Assembly (NCBI RefSeq): GCF_002419815.1
Contig: NZ_DIGV01000027.1
Location: forward strand, 1 to 41,476
From: Brevundimonas sp. UBA5713
Lineage (GTDB): Bacteria; Pseudomonadota; Alphaproteobacteria; Caulobacterales; Caulobacteraceae
DNA: 41,476 bases
Reading direction: 5' to 3'
Part shown: in pieces, positions 1-8,542 of the stretch
How positions within the stretch are numbered: position 1 is the stretch's first letter
Layout: each line of letters starts with the position of its first letter
Made by a program: the position numbers and the translations under genes
Notes under the pieces: model-generated
Databases searched by the model: none
Told to the model about the DNA's origin: nothing
Seen by the model: only the letters and a program-made list of their open reading frames with translations

Positions 1-551
1 TTGTAGGCGATGCCGCCGCCGGTGCCGGCGAGGGTGAAGGACGGACGGATGATGGCCGGCAGGCCCACGAAGGCCAGAGCATCGTCGGCTTCGTCGATGT
101 GGTGGATGGCGCGCGAACGCGGGCTCTCGAGGCCCAGCTTGTCCATGGCGTCACGGAATTTCTGGCGGTCTTCGGCCTTGTCGATGACCTCGGCCTTGGC
201 ACCGATCATCTCGACGCCGTACTTGGCCAGCGCGCCATTGGCTTCCAGAGCCAGCGCGGTGTTCAGAGCGGTCTGGCCGCCCATGGTCGGCAGGAGCGCG
301 TCGGGGCGTTCCTTGGCGATGATCTTCTCGACCATCTCCGGCGTGATCGGCTCGATATAGGTGGCATCGGCCACCTCCGGGTCGGTCATGATGGTGGCGG
401 GGTTCGAGTTCACCAGAATGACGCGATAGCCTTCGGCCTTCAGCGCCTTACAGGCTTGCACGCCCGAATAGTCGAACTCACAGGCCTGACCGATAACGAT
501 CGGGCCAGCGCCGATGATGAGGATGGACTGGATGTCTGTACGCTTGGGCAT
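1..551 (-). CDS. carB: Carbamoyl-phosphate synthase large subunit, N-terminal part (cut by window edge)
   Basis: The reverse strand from the ATG at 551 encodes 183 residues with the start of the first carboxyphosphate synthetase domain: the pre-ATP-grasp motif IGAGPIVIGQACEFDYSG, then LVNSNPATIMTDPE and MGGQTALN, ending in the ATP-grasp segment FTLAGTGGGIAYN. CarB takes ammonia from CarA and, with bicarbonate and two ATP, makes carbamoyl phosphate for arginine and pyrimidines. The rest of the protein (about 1070 residues in the family) lies left of the window. It follows the rraB-like gene by 10 bp, so the two are probably cotranscribed. carA is about 9.4 kb away on the other strand, so the subunits are not in one operon. 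The Shine-Dalgarno is weak, but the protein start MPKRTDIQSI is typical. Confidence 0.97.
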   Translation of the reverse strand, partial: MPKRTDIQSILIIGAGPIVIGQACEFDYSGVQACKALKAEGYRVILVNSNPATIMTDPEVADATYIEPITPEMVEKIIAKERPDALLPTMGGQTALNTALALEANGALAKYGVEMIGAKAEVIDKAEDRQKFRDAMDKLGLESPRSRAIHHIDEADDALAFVGLPAIIRPSFTLAGTGGGIAY

Positions 552-561
552 CGGCGTCTAC

Positions 562-912
562 TCAGCTTACGACCACGCACTCCCAGCCCTCGTAATCGAG
601 CTGGAAGGCCGCGGCCCAGGATTGCATCATGGCCGACACAGGCGCGAAAGACGCCTCGTCGACCGGCATGGTTGTTTCCAGGACGGTCATATCGCCCTGG
701 CCCCGCGTCAGAAACCCGGCACGGCGCGCGACCTCGCAAAGATCGCCGTGCAGATCCTCGTCGCCATAGAAATAGAAAAGGGTGTGGCGTGGCGTGACAC
801 CGCTGTCGCCCTTTTCGACGAGTGCGGCGCGCACCATGGCGTCCTTTTCCTCATGGCTCTGATCTGAGTACAGCGAAGGTCTCCAAGCGCGCAGCAAGAC
901 GGGCACGAGCAT
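562..912 (-). CDS. rraB: RraB-like regulator of ribonuclease E
   Basis: This 116-residue protein has the pattern of the RraB family: an N-terminal helix ending ALVEKGDSG, a central TPRHTLFYFYG strand, a GF/TM segment with D and SF, and the C-terminal LDYEGWEC. RraB proteins bind RNase E and damp mRNA decay; the cytoplasmic role here is inferred from family. The annotated ATG at 912 adds a tail (VPVLLRAWRPSLYSD) that does not look like the family, so the true start may be an internal codon such as the ATG at 837 or a non-ATG codon between. It is the first gene before carB and probably shares its promoter. The gene symbol is a family assignment. Confidence 0.72.
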   Translation of the reverse strand: MLVPVLLRAWRPSLYSDQSHEEKDAMVRAALVEKGDSGVTPRHTLFYFYGDEDLHGDLCEVARRAGFLTRGQGDMTVLETTMPVDEASFAPVSAMMQSWAAAFQLDYEGWECVVVS

Positions 913-1236
913 CGCTCGCGGCCGGTCCGTTCGGGTTGTCGGTTAAGCGGCCCGTTTAGAGAGGCTGGCTTCCCACTGCAAGGGAATATCCAGATGCGGA
1001 CGGGTAAAAGATGGGGGCGAACGGGCTTGATGTAATGCCGACACAACACTGTTGCAATGTTGCCACATATAACAAGGGTATGTGTCGGGGTGGTGATGCG
1101 CGTTGAAGTTCGGTTTATGCGTCAAGGTCTGCGTCAAGCCGGCTGCGAAGAGAGCACCTGATAGAGGGGCCGCTCAGCGAAAGCGTGGCGGCGGCGGGAT
1201 GATCCCGTCCGCGTTCTGTTTTTCCGAGTACAGTCA
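913..1236. other. Intergenic region with overlapping palindromes (rraB / TonB receptor)
   Basis: This 324-bp divergent gap must hold the promoters of rraB-carB (leftward) and of the TonB receptor (rightward). I see no convincing gene; the minus-strand frames here have no family resemblance. Around 1044-1084 there is a dense cluster of inverted repeats: CAACACTGTTG (1044-1054, perfect around a central C), CAACA/TGTTG reusing the left arm (1044-1062), and CACATA/TATGTG (1064-1084). These could be operator sites for a repressor of the receptor gene. A repeated TGCGTCAAG follows near 1117-1140. No standard -35/-10 pair stands out, and no strong Shine-Dalgarno precedes the receptor ATG. Confidence 0.4.
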
Positions 1237-4236
1237 ATGTTTTCTCCCAAAAACATGCTGCTGACGTCCAGCGCTCTGGCAGTAGCAGCCTCTGTAGCTT
1301 TCTCGGGCCAGGCCATGGCCCAAGACGTTCCCGCCGACATTCAGGAAGCGGTCACCGTTGACGAGATCGTCGTCACCGGCTCGCGCATCAAGCGTCCGCA
1401 GTTCCAGGGCACCAATCCGGTGGCCTCGGTCACCAGCGAAGCTCTGGTCGGCGCAGGCGTGACCAATGTCACCGACTTCCTGACGGATTCGCCGGCTCTG
1501 GTCGGCTCGACCACCCTGCAAGACAACTCGAACGGTGCGAACCGCGGTTCGGTCGGTCTGAACCTGCTGGACCTGCGTAACCTGGGCACCCAGCGCACTC
1601 TGGTGCTGGTCAACGGCCGCCGTCACGTGGCATCGCAAGCCGGTTCGACCTCGGTCGACATCAACTCCATTCCGGTGGCTCTGATCGAGCGCGTGGACGT
1701 GATGACCGGCGGTGCCTCGGCCATCTACGGCGCTGACGGTGTGTCGGGCGTGGTCAACTTCGTTCTGAAGAAGGACTTCGAAGGTCTGGACTCCCGTGCC
1801 CAGTACGGGGCTTCGGAGCACGGCGGCGGCGAGAATGCCTTCGTCAGCATCCTGGCGGGCAAGAACTTCCTTGATGGCCGCGTGAACTTCACGCTCGGTC
1901 TGGAACACTCGCAGACCCAGGCTCTGGAATCCGAGCAGCGTTCGTTCTCGCGCGTCGGTGAAGCCGAGAGCGTGGTGGTTAACCCGAACTATGGCCAGCC
2001 GGGTGAGTACCGTCGTATCTTCGCGAAGAACGTCCGTTATATCGACACCTCGGCCGGTGGCTCGGTCTTTACCCGTTGGGGTGACACCACCTCGGGCGTG
2101 ACTTTCAATGGCGACGGCACGCCGTTCCAGGACGGCATCTACACCAGCGGCGCGAGCATGATCGGTGGCGATGGTACGCCGGTTGCCCGTTTCAACACCA
2201 ACCTGATGCCGGAGCTGGAGCGTTCGGCTATCAATGCGACGTTCAACGTCGAGTTGGCCCCGAACCACTATGCCTTCGGTGAAGCCAAATACGTCAACAC
2301 CCAAACGCAGTTCTTCGGCCAGCCGTCGTGGGACTATGGTCTGTTCATTCCGATCGACAACGCCTTCATGCCGGAAAGCATCCGTAACGATGCTCTGGCC
2401 GCGGGCGGCTTTGCCAACGCAGGCAGCGGCGACGACTATATGGGCGGCGTCCTTATGGCCCGCGACAACTTCGACTTCGGTCGTGTGATGCGTGACATCG
2501 AGCGCGAGACCTTCCGCGGTGTGTTCGGTGTGCGCGGTGATATCAACCCGCACCTGTCGTACGAAGCCTCGCTGAACTACGGCAAGACGATCGAAAACAA
2601 CGTCGAGCGCAACAACCGCATCAACGAGCGTTACTTCGCTGCGATCGATGCTGTCCGCGATGCCAATGGCAACATCGTCTGCCGTTCGGACCTCGATCCG
2701 ACTGCGGTGCCGGTGGGCGACCTGTTCGGTGGTCTGTTCGACGGCAACACCTGGGGCACCACCTTTACGCCGGGTGCCAACTCGGGCTGCGTGCCGATGA
2801 ACGTGTTCGGCGAAGGCTCTCCCTCGAAGGAAGCGCTGGCCTGGATCATGTCCGAGAACGCATCGAAGGATGTGGTCGAGCAGTTCGTGTTCAATGCGTT
2901 TGTTTCGGGTGATTTCGGCTCGTTCCTGGAACTGCCGGGCGGCCCGATCTCCTATTCGGCTGGCGTCGAATACCGCAAGGAAAAGGCCCGCGCCTACGTC
3001 GGCCAGGATCAACTGATCGCCTCGCAGCTGGGCTATAACGTGACCTTCCTGGGTCAGGGCTCGAATATGGCGGGCGAGTTTGACGTCAAGGAAGCGTTCG
3101 GCGAAATCTCGCTGCCGCTGCTGGCCGACAAGCCGTTCATCAAGGAACTGACCCTGGACGGTGCCTACCGTTGGTCGGACTATTCCTCGGCAGGCAAGAC
3201 CGAAAGCTATAAGGTCGGCCTGATGTGGGCCATCGACGACAACCTGTTCCTGCGTGGTACGGGTGCCCGTTCGGTGCGTGCGCCGTCGATCAGCGACCTG
3301 TTCCTGCCGCTGACGCAAACCTACGCCACTCTGTCCGATCCGTGCGACCTGAACAACTTCCAGAACGGCGACAATCCGGCCGTTCGTGAGGCCAACTGCC
3401 GCGCGATGCTGGGTCTGGGTGCGAACGACGAAAACACCTTCGTCAACACCAACTCGTCTTCGGTTGAAGGGGTCGTCGGTGGCAACTCCAGCCTGGAGCC
3501 GGAAGAAGCCGATACCTTCACCGCAGGCTTCGTGTTTACCCCGACCTTCCTGCGCGGCTTCTCGCTGGCGCTGGACTACTATGACATCAAGCTGTCGAAC
3601 GCGATCCAGTTCTTCTCGGCCCAGAACATCACCAACAAGTGCTATGATCTGCCGCAGCCGAACCAGTTCTGCGACCTGATCGGCCGTAACCCGAACACCA
3701 ACCTGCTGGAAAGCTTCGAGCAGTTCGGTGTGAACGTGGCGGAATATCGCACGTCGGGCTGGGATCTGAGCATCGACTACCTGCTGGATCCGGCACGCTT
3801 CGGTTATGAGAAGGACATCGGTACCTTCCGCTTCAGCCTGTCGGGCAACAAGCTGGACAAGTTGCAGTTCATCGAAGATCCGGCGGACCCGCTGACCGTC
3901 GAGGAAGACGTCGGCACCGCTCGCGTTCCTGAATACCAAGCCCAGTTCGACGTGAACTGGAAGTGGCAGGACGTTTCGGTGACCTACGGCTACAACTGGT
4001 TCGACGAGACCCGCCGTTATGAAGGCGTGCAGGACGACTACATCGATCCGCGCTACTTCAACCACGATGCGCGTTCGACCCACGACCTGCAGGTTCGTTA
4101 CCAGCTGCGTGACAGCGTCAGCGTCTATGGCGGCGTGAACAACCTGACCGACGAGCAGCCCTCGCGCGGCACGATCGATTATCCGGTCAGCCCGCTGGGC
4201 CGTTACTTCTACATGGGTGTGAACCTGAGCCTGTAA
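1237..4236 (+). CDS. TonB-dependent outer-membrane receptor (large, about 1000 residues)
   Basis: The 999-residue product begins with a signal peptide (LTSSALAVAASVAFSGQAMA, cleavage after about residue 28) and a TonB box VDEIVVTGSR (about 41-50). A plug domain follows with LVLVNGRRHVA, SIPVALIERVDVMTGGASAIYGADGVSGVVNFVLKK split over the usual plug motifs, then a long 22-strand-type barrel. It ends in GRYFYMGVNLSL, an aromatic/hydrophobic C-terminus recognised by the BAM machinery. Such receptors import scarce, bulky substrates such as iron chelates, vitamins, oligosaccharides or peptides; the ligand cannot be read here. The subclass (long loops, paired cysteines in loops) is common in Caulobacterales and sphingomonads. 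A strong terminator follows at once. It converges on a second receptor of the same broad class. Confidence 0.95.
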   Translation: MFSPKNMLLTSSALAVAASVAFSGQAMAQDVPADIQEAVTVDEIVVTGSRIKRPQFQGTNPVASVTSEALVGAGVTNVTDFLTDSPALVGSTTLQDNSNGANRGSVGLNLLDLRNLGTQRTLVLVNGRRHVASQAGSTSVDINSIPVALIERVDVMTGGASAIYGADGVSGVVNFVLKKDFEGLDSRAQYGASEHGGGENAFVSILAGKNFLDGRVNFTLGLEHSQTQALESEQRSFSRVGEAESVVVNPNYGQPGEYRRIFAKNVRYIDTSAGGSVFTRWGDTTSGVTFNGDGTPFQDGIYTSGASMIGGDGTPVARFNTNLMPELERSAINATFNVELAPNHYAFGEAKYVNTQTQFFGQPSWDYGLFIPIDNAFMPESIRNDALAAGGFANAGSGDDYMGGVLMARDNFDFGRVMRDIERETFRGVFGVRGDINPHLSYEASLNYGKTIENNVERNNRINERYFAAIDAVRDANGNIVCRSDLDPTAVPVGDLFGGLFDGNTWGTTFTPGANSGCVPMNVFGEGSPSKEALAWIMSENASKDVVEQFVFNAFVSGDFGSFLELPGGPISYSAGVEYRKEKARAYVGQDQLIASQLGYNVTFLGQGSNMAGEFDVKEAFGEISLPLLADKPFIKELTLDGAYRWSDYSSAGKTESYKVGLMWAIDDNLFLRGTGARSVRAPSISDLFLPLTQTYATLSDPCDLNNFQNGDNPAVREANCRAMLGLGANDENTFVNTNSSSVEGVVGGNSSLEPEEADTFTAGFVFTPTFLRGFSLALDYYDIKLSNAIQFFSAQNITNKCYDLPQPNQFCDLIGRNPNTNLLESFEQFGVNVAEYRTSGWDLSIDYLLDPARFGYEKDIGTFRFSLSGNKLDKLQFIEDPADPLTVEEDVGTARVPEYQAQFDVNWKWQDVSVTYGYNWFDETRRYEGVQDDYIDPRYFNHDARSTHDLQVRYQLRDSVSVYGGVNNLTDEQPSRGTIDYPVSPLGRYFYMGVNLSL

Positions 4237-4264
4237 GGCTCGGCGGCGCACAGCCAGCATCAGG

Positions 4265-4294
4265 GGCGGCCTCCTTCGGGAGGTCGCCTTTTTT
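4265..4294 (+). terminator. Rho-independent terminator after the first TonB receptor
   Basis: A 10-bp stem (GGCGGCCTCC pairing with GGAGGTCGCC, one G-T wobble) closes a TTCG tetraloop and is followed by six T residues. It sits 28 bp after the receptor stop codon. Confidence 0.92.
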
Positions 4295-4315
4295 GTGCAC
4301 GGGACATTGCAGCGG

Positions 4316-4351
4316 GCAAAGAAAAGGGCGGCACCGGATGGTGCCGCCCTT
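4316..4351 (-). terminator. Rho-independent terminator of the leftward TonB receptor
   Basis: A perfect 12-bp stem (AAGGGCGGCACC/GGTGCCGCCCTT, 4324-4335 with 4340-4351) with a 4-nt loop. Read on the minus strand it is followed by TTTTCTTT. It lies 26 bp past the stop of the second receptor, so the two convergent receptor genes each have their own terminator within 90 bp. Confidence 0.92.
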
Positions 4352-4377
4352 GACCGTTTGGAGGGGACTGTTGCCGC

Positions 4378-7300
4378 TTAGAAGCGGGTGGACAGACCGA
4401 TCTGATAATAACGACCGATCAGGTCGTATGCGCCGACGCCGGTCGTGCCGAACGGCGGCTCGACGTCAAAAACGTTACGGATCTGCAGGCGGGCCGTCAG
4501 GTCCTTCATCATCATGTTCGGGGTTTCGAAACGATAGGCCAGAGATAGGTCGTTCAGGAAGTACTCGCTGATCGTCTGCTGCTCGTAGTTTTCGATCGTG
4601 GAGGTGTTGCTGAACTTGGTTTCGCCCGTGTAGCGGGTGGTCCAGACCAGACCGAAGCCACCGTTGGTGTAGGCGGTGTCCAGCTTCCAGCGGGTTTCCG
4701 GCGTGCCAATGACGTTGGCGCTGTTCACTTGGTCAAAGCCAAGGCCGGTGACCGAGGACTCATAGGTTTCAGTGCGGAAGTAGTCGAAGTCGAACGACAG
4801 GCGGCCGCCCAGACCCGCAAAGGCCTGATGGTCGTCAAGGTTCACAGCGTATTCGACACCGGCCGACCAACCCGAGAAGTTCAGGTAGCCTGCGTTGATG
4901 AAACCGGTGCTGGGACCGATGCCGTTCGGAGCGATATCAGCGCCCAGAATCTGGCCTTCGAGGCTGGAACCACCGTTGGACATGCCGGCCGAACCGCGCT
5001 GGAAGCGACCGCAAACCGCCGGATCCGGGTTCGGCACGTCGTAGCAGACCTGCAGAATGGAGCCGAGGCCGAAGTTGGCAATGGCGTTGGTCAGATCAAT
5101 CTTCACCCAGTCGAACGACAGGGCCAGACCCGGCACATAGTTCGGCTGATAGACGAAGCCATAGGTTTCCTGATCGGCGATTTCATTGACCAGATTCGGG
5201 TTACCGGCAGTCGTGCCGCGTTGGGTCGCAGCCTGAATGTTCGACGTCAGCTGGAAGTCTGCGGGCAAGCCCAGGGCTTGGAACGCCGCGCGGCAGTTGG
5301 CGGCGCGGGCTTGCGGGTTCGGGCCGGAGTTGATGTTGCGGGCATCACACGGATCGGTCGCGGTCATGAACGAGGTCGATTCCGGCGTGAACAACTCGGT
5401 GATGGCGGGAGCGCGGAACGAACGGCTGATCGAGCCGCGCAGCAGCAGGTCCTGGATCGGACGGTAGCGCAGGCCAACAGCCCAAGCCTCGTCCTCACCG
5501 GCGATGGAGTTGTCCACGAAGCGGTAGGAGCCGTCCAGCGTCAATTCGCGGGCGAACGGGAAGCTGAAGTCGCCACCGAGGATCGGTACGGACAGTTCGG
5601 CATAGTATTCGCTGGTGTCGTACTCGCCTTGCAGCGGAGCGATCGCTGCGGTGCGGCCCACGCCGTCGCGCGAAGCCTCGTTCGGCAGGAATTCGGACTC
5701 TTCCTTGCGGTATTCATACCCGATGTTGAAGCCCACGGGGCCTGCCGGCAGGTTGACCAGATCACCGCCGAAGTTCGCTTCGAAGGTGGTCTGTTTGATG
5801 GTGTAGTCCTGACGGAAGGTGGTGCCGATGTAGTCGAGCGCCTCGGCCGAACGTGCGCCCTTGCCGAACAGATTCAGCGGCACACAGCCTGCGGCGCGGG
5901 CATCGGCGTCGGCGCACTGAATGTTGCCATTGGCGTCACGGTTGACATTGATGGCCTGCAGGAAGCGCGACTGGACGATATTATCCTGCTGGAAGAAGCC
6001 TTCGTTCTGGCCGAAATTGCCGGCGATGTTCCAGAAGAAGTTGCGGTCGGCAGCCTGGAAGTCGCCGTTCAGATTCAGCACCACACGATAGGTGTCCGAC
6101 TCGCTGAGCGAATTCGGCTCGACCAGATCGGTCGAAGCACGGTGCAGCCAGAACAGGCGCTCGCCCGGATTGGCGGTATCGGCTGGCAGAGCGGTCGGTT
6201 GCGATAGCAGGGCGTCACGGGCCTGCGCGCTCAGGAAGGGGTTGGCCGTCGAGAACTGGATCGCGCCAGAGTTGCCGCCAAAGAGGCCGGAGTTGTAGAT
6301 CGGCTGGTTGAAGTCTTCGGTGGCTTCGGTGTGGTTGTAGAAGACCTCGGCATCCAGGCGAACGTTCGGGGTGAACTCATAGGTACCGAACAGGGTCGCG
6401 TTGTGACGGGTGACCGGCGATTGCAACGAGGTCAGTTCGCCAAGGTTGAGACCGTCACCGCCAGAGGCGATGCTGGCCTGAACAAACTGACCGGGGTTGT
6501 AGGGGACCAGATTACCGTTCGGATCGAATTGGGCGGCGACGCGGCGGGTCGGGTCGTTCGGATCTGCGATGGTCAGCAAGTTGGCAAGGCCAATACCGGC
6601 CGTGCGGAATGCCAGACCACCTTCGGTGATCTCGGGGATGCGGCGGTTGAAGTACCAGATGCTGCCCGGAATGCCGTCCGAGTTGCTGGTGTTGGCCGGG
6701 TTCAGGGAGCGGGTGGCCTGAAGCGCGGTGCGCCGGCGATCGGCATAGCCCAGCGAATCCGTTTCGGCGTATTCATAGCTGCCGGCGAGGTTCAGGCGGC
6801 CGTCGAGGTAGGTGTTGCCAGCGGTGATGCGGGCGCGAACCTGATCGGCATCGCCTTCTTCGGACACGCCATATTCGACGTTGGCTTCGACGCCCTCAAA
6901 ATTCTTCTTGGTGATGACGTTGATCACACCGGCCACGGCATCCGAGCCATAGACGGCACCGCCGGTGGCCTGCACCGTTTCAACGCGGTCGATCAGAGCG
7001 GTCGGGATGGAAGAGAAGTCGACCTGACCACCCGCACCCGCACCCGAGAAGATCGAGGCCACATTGGCACCGACGAAGCGGCGGCCGTTGACCAGCACCA
7101 GGGTGCGGTTTGTGCCGAGATTGAACAGGTTGACGAAGCTGCGGCCGACGCCGAAGCCGGCCTGATCGCCATCGGGGCTGACCGGCACACCGGATACCGG
7201 CAGCTCGTTCAGGGCGCTGGCGACATTGGTGTAGCCCTTGTTGTCCAGAGTTTGCGAGGACACGACCGAGATCGGGTTGGCGGCTGTCAGGTCGTTGCGG

Positions 7301-7452
7301 CGGATACGCGAGCCGGTGACGACGATCTCACCGAGGTCCGAGGCCTGATCCTGTCCAGCCGGAGCTTGTGCTGTCTGGGCTGAAACGCTGGTGGCGGCAA
7401 GCGCACCGGCGAGAACCGTGCTGGCCAGAAGATGAAGGCGATTGAAACGCAT
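4378..7452 (-). CDS. TonB-dependent outer-membrane receptor (large, about 1024 residues)
   Basis: I start at the ATG at 7452 because it begins a clean signal peptide (MRFNRLHLLASTVLAGALAA, cleavage after SVSA at about 25); the upstream ATG at 7503 would add 17 unlikely residues. A TonB box LGEIVVTGSRIRR follows at about 39-51. Next come the plug with LVLVNGRRFVGANV and TGGAVYGSDAVAGVINVITKKNFEG, and a barrel ending in YYQIGLSTRF. It is of the same broad class as the receptor at 1237 but clearly diverged, not a recent duplicate. Paired cysteines in extracellular-loop regions (such as the DPCDARN and ANCRA segment) occur in both. Ligand unknown. It sits alone with its own terminator; its promoter must be in the AT-rich gap to its right. 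Confidence 0.95.
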   Translation of the reverse strand: MRFNRLHLLASTVLAGALAATSVSAQTAQAPAGQDQASDLGEIVVTGSRIRRNDLTAANPISVVSSQTLDNKGYTNVASALNELPVSGVPVSPDGDQAGFGVGRSFVNLFNLGTNRTLVLVNGRRFVGANVASIFSGAGAGGQVDFSSIPTALIDRVETVQATGGAVYGSDAVAGVINVITKKNFEGVEANVEYGVSEEGDADQVRARITAGNTYLDGRLNLAGSYEYAETDSLGYADRRRTALQATRSLNPANTSNSDGIPGSIWYFNRRIPEITEGGLAFRTAGIGLANLLTIADPNDPTRRVAAQFDPNGNLVPYNPGQFVQASIASGGDGLNLGELTSLQSPVTRHNATLFGTYEFTPNVRLDAEVFYNHTEATEDFNQPIYNSGLFGGNSGAIQFSTANPFLSAQARDALLSQPTALPADTANPGERLFWLHRASTDLVEPNSLSESDTYRVVLNLNGDFQAADRNFFWNIAGNFGQNEGFFQQDNIVQSRFLQAINVNRDANGNIQCADADARAAGCVPLNLFGKGARSAEALDYIGTTFRQDYTIKQTTFEANFGGDLVNLPAGPVGFNIGYEYRKEESEFLPNEASRDGVGRTAAIAPLQGEYDTSEYYAELSVPILGGDFSFPFARELTLDGSYRFVDNSIAGEDEAWAVGLRYRPIQDLLLRGSISRSFRAPAITELFTPESTSFMTATDPCDARNINSGPNPQARAANCRAAFQALGLPADFQLTSNIQAATQRGTTAGNPNLVNEIADQETYGFVYQPNYVPGLALSFDWVKIDLTNAIANFGLGSILQVCYDVPNPDPAVCGRFQRGSAGMSNGGSSLEGQILGADIAPNGIGPSTGFINAGYLNFSGWSAGVEYAVNLDDHQAFAGLGGRLSFDFDYFRTETYESSVTGLGFDQVNSANVIGTPETRWKLDTAYTNGGFGLVWTTRYTGETKFSNTSTIENYEQQTISEYFLNDLSLAYRFETPNMMMKDLTARLQIRNVFDVEPPFGTTGVGAYDLIGRYYQIGLSTRF

Positions 7453-7735
7453 GGGGGATAGAGCCTCTCGCGATAACGACAAAAGTCGAACGTAGGTCTG
7501 CAAGAGGGTTTATCTGCCCCATAGCGGTCAAGCGTAGCCGTTTCACAATATGTCGAAAACTGTTCAAAGTTGTCAGCTTTGAGCTTTATTGTGACGCAAA
7601 ATACACACAGCTGTAATAAATGCGGTTAAATTGTGTTCTGTAATTGAATGACGTTAGGTGAAATTATCTTTGCTTAAGCTTTGTCTTAAAATTCGGCCAA
7701 GACGCGTTGGTTTACTGCCAAGCTTGTCGGTTTTA
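7453..7735. other. AT-rich intergenic region upstream of the leftward TonB receptor
   Basis: This 283-bp gap is visibly richer in A and T than its surroundings, as expected of a promoter region. It contains an inverted repeat TCAAAG-N7-CTTTGA (7564-7582) that could be an operator. I find no gene and no clear sigma-70 hexamer pair. The HAD gene to the right ends at 7736, so the region serves only the receptor on its left. Confidence 0.45.
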
Positions 7736-8431
7736 TCAGTCGATGTGGCTAAGCCAGTCGGGGAGTTCTTCTATGCGGCTGAGGGTGACGTAGCGGGGGT
7801 GGCCTTCGGGGGCGTCGGCGAGTTCGTGGGCCCAAGTGATGTGGTAGGGGATGTGGATGCCCCATGCGCCGGCTTCGATGGGCGGAATGACGTCGGACTT
7901 CATAGAGTTACCGGCCATGGCCGTTTCGGCCGGATTGAGGCCGTGGCGGGCGAACAGGCGCTCATAGGTGGCGCGGTCTTTTTCGGACACGACCTCGACG
8001 GCAGAGAAGCGTTCGCCAAGGCCAGATGCGGCGAGCTTGCGTTCCTGATCCATCAGGTCGCCCTTGGTGATCAGGATCAGGCGATAGGCCTCGGCCAGTT
8101 CGGCGACGGTTTCGTCCACGCCCGGCAAGGTTTCGACCGGATGGTTCAGCATCTCGCGACCGGCGGCGAGAATTTCGCGGATGATGTGGGGCGGTGCGGC
8201 CCCGTCGCACAGTTCCATGGCCGTCTCGATCATCGACAGGGTGAAGCCCTTCACGCCATAGCCATACAAACGCAGGTTGCGGCGCTCGACGGCGGCGAGG
8301 CGGTCCATCATCACCGGCTCTTCGGCGTGGTCGGACAGCAGTTCGACAAAGCGCTTCTGGCTGAGGCGGAAGATGGTTTCATTGTGCCAGAGGGTGTCGT
8401 CGGCATCGAGGCAAACGGTGGTGATGGGCAT
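7736..8431 (-). CDS. HAD-superfamily hydrolase (probable phosphatase)
   Basis: The 231-residue protein carries the haloacid dehalogenase signatures in order: motif I CLDADDT (nucleophile D9, general acid D11), a helical cap, motif II in LILITKGD (about 118-125), a motif III lysine near EKDRATY, and motif IV in GNSMKSD (174-180, D180). This is the layout of small-molecule phosphatases of the YjjG/phosphoglycolate phosphatase type; the substrate cannot be read. Cytoplasmic. It is a single gene between the receptor promoter region and a divergent permease. The ATG at 8431 gives the expected short lead-in to motif I. Confidence 0.88.
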   Translation of the reverse strand: MPITTVCLDADDTLWHNETIFRLSQKRFVELLSDHAEEPVMMDRLAAVERRNLRLYGYGVKGFTLSMIETAMELCDGAAPPHIIREILAAGREMLNHPVETLPGVDETVAELAEAYRLILITKGDLMDQERKLAASGLGERFSAVEVVSEKDRATYERLFARHGLNPAETAMAGNSMKSDVIPPIEAGAWGIHIPYHITWAHELADAPEGHPRYVTLSRIEELPDWLSHID

Positions 8432-8542
8432 GATGGACGCTCTGGACTGAAGGCTAAGAGAGGACGGCTGGGTTCCGCTTTATCAATGCCCGTGGGTTGA
8501 AGTCATCACGCGCCACTAGCGACGGACGCGATTTTTCAATGT

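Noticed and set aside
943..1340. Two short minus-strand frames between rraB and the receptor
   Set aside because: No ribosome-binding site, no family resemblance, and one overlaps the receptor's signal-peptide region.
1234..4260. Minus-strand frame of about 1000 codons opposite the first TonB receptor
   Set aside because: It mirrors the receptor gene exactly, its protein has no recognisable domain and is full of Val/Arg/Gln/His as expected for an antisense frame of GC-biased codons. The plus-strand receptor has signal peptide, TonB box and plug.
4729..6207. Long plus-strand frame opposite the second receptor
   Set aside because: Antisense shadow of the receptor barrel, with no domain and no ribosome-binding site.
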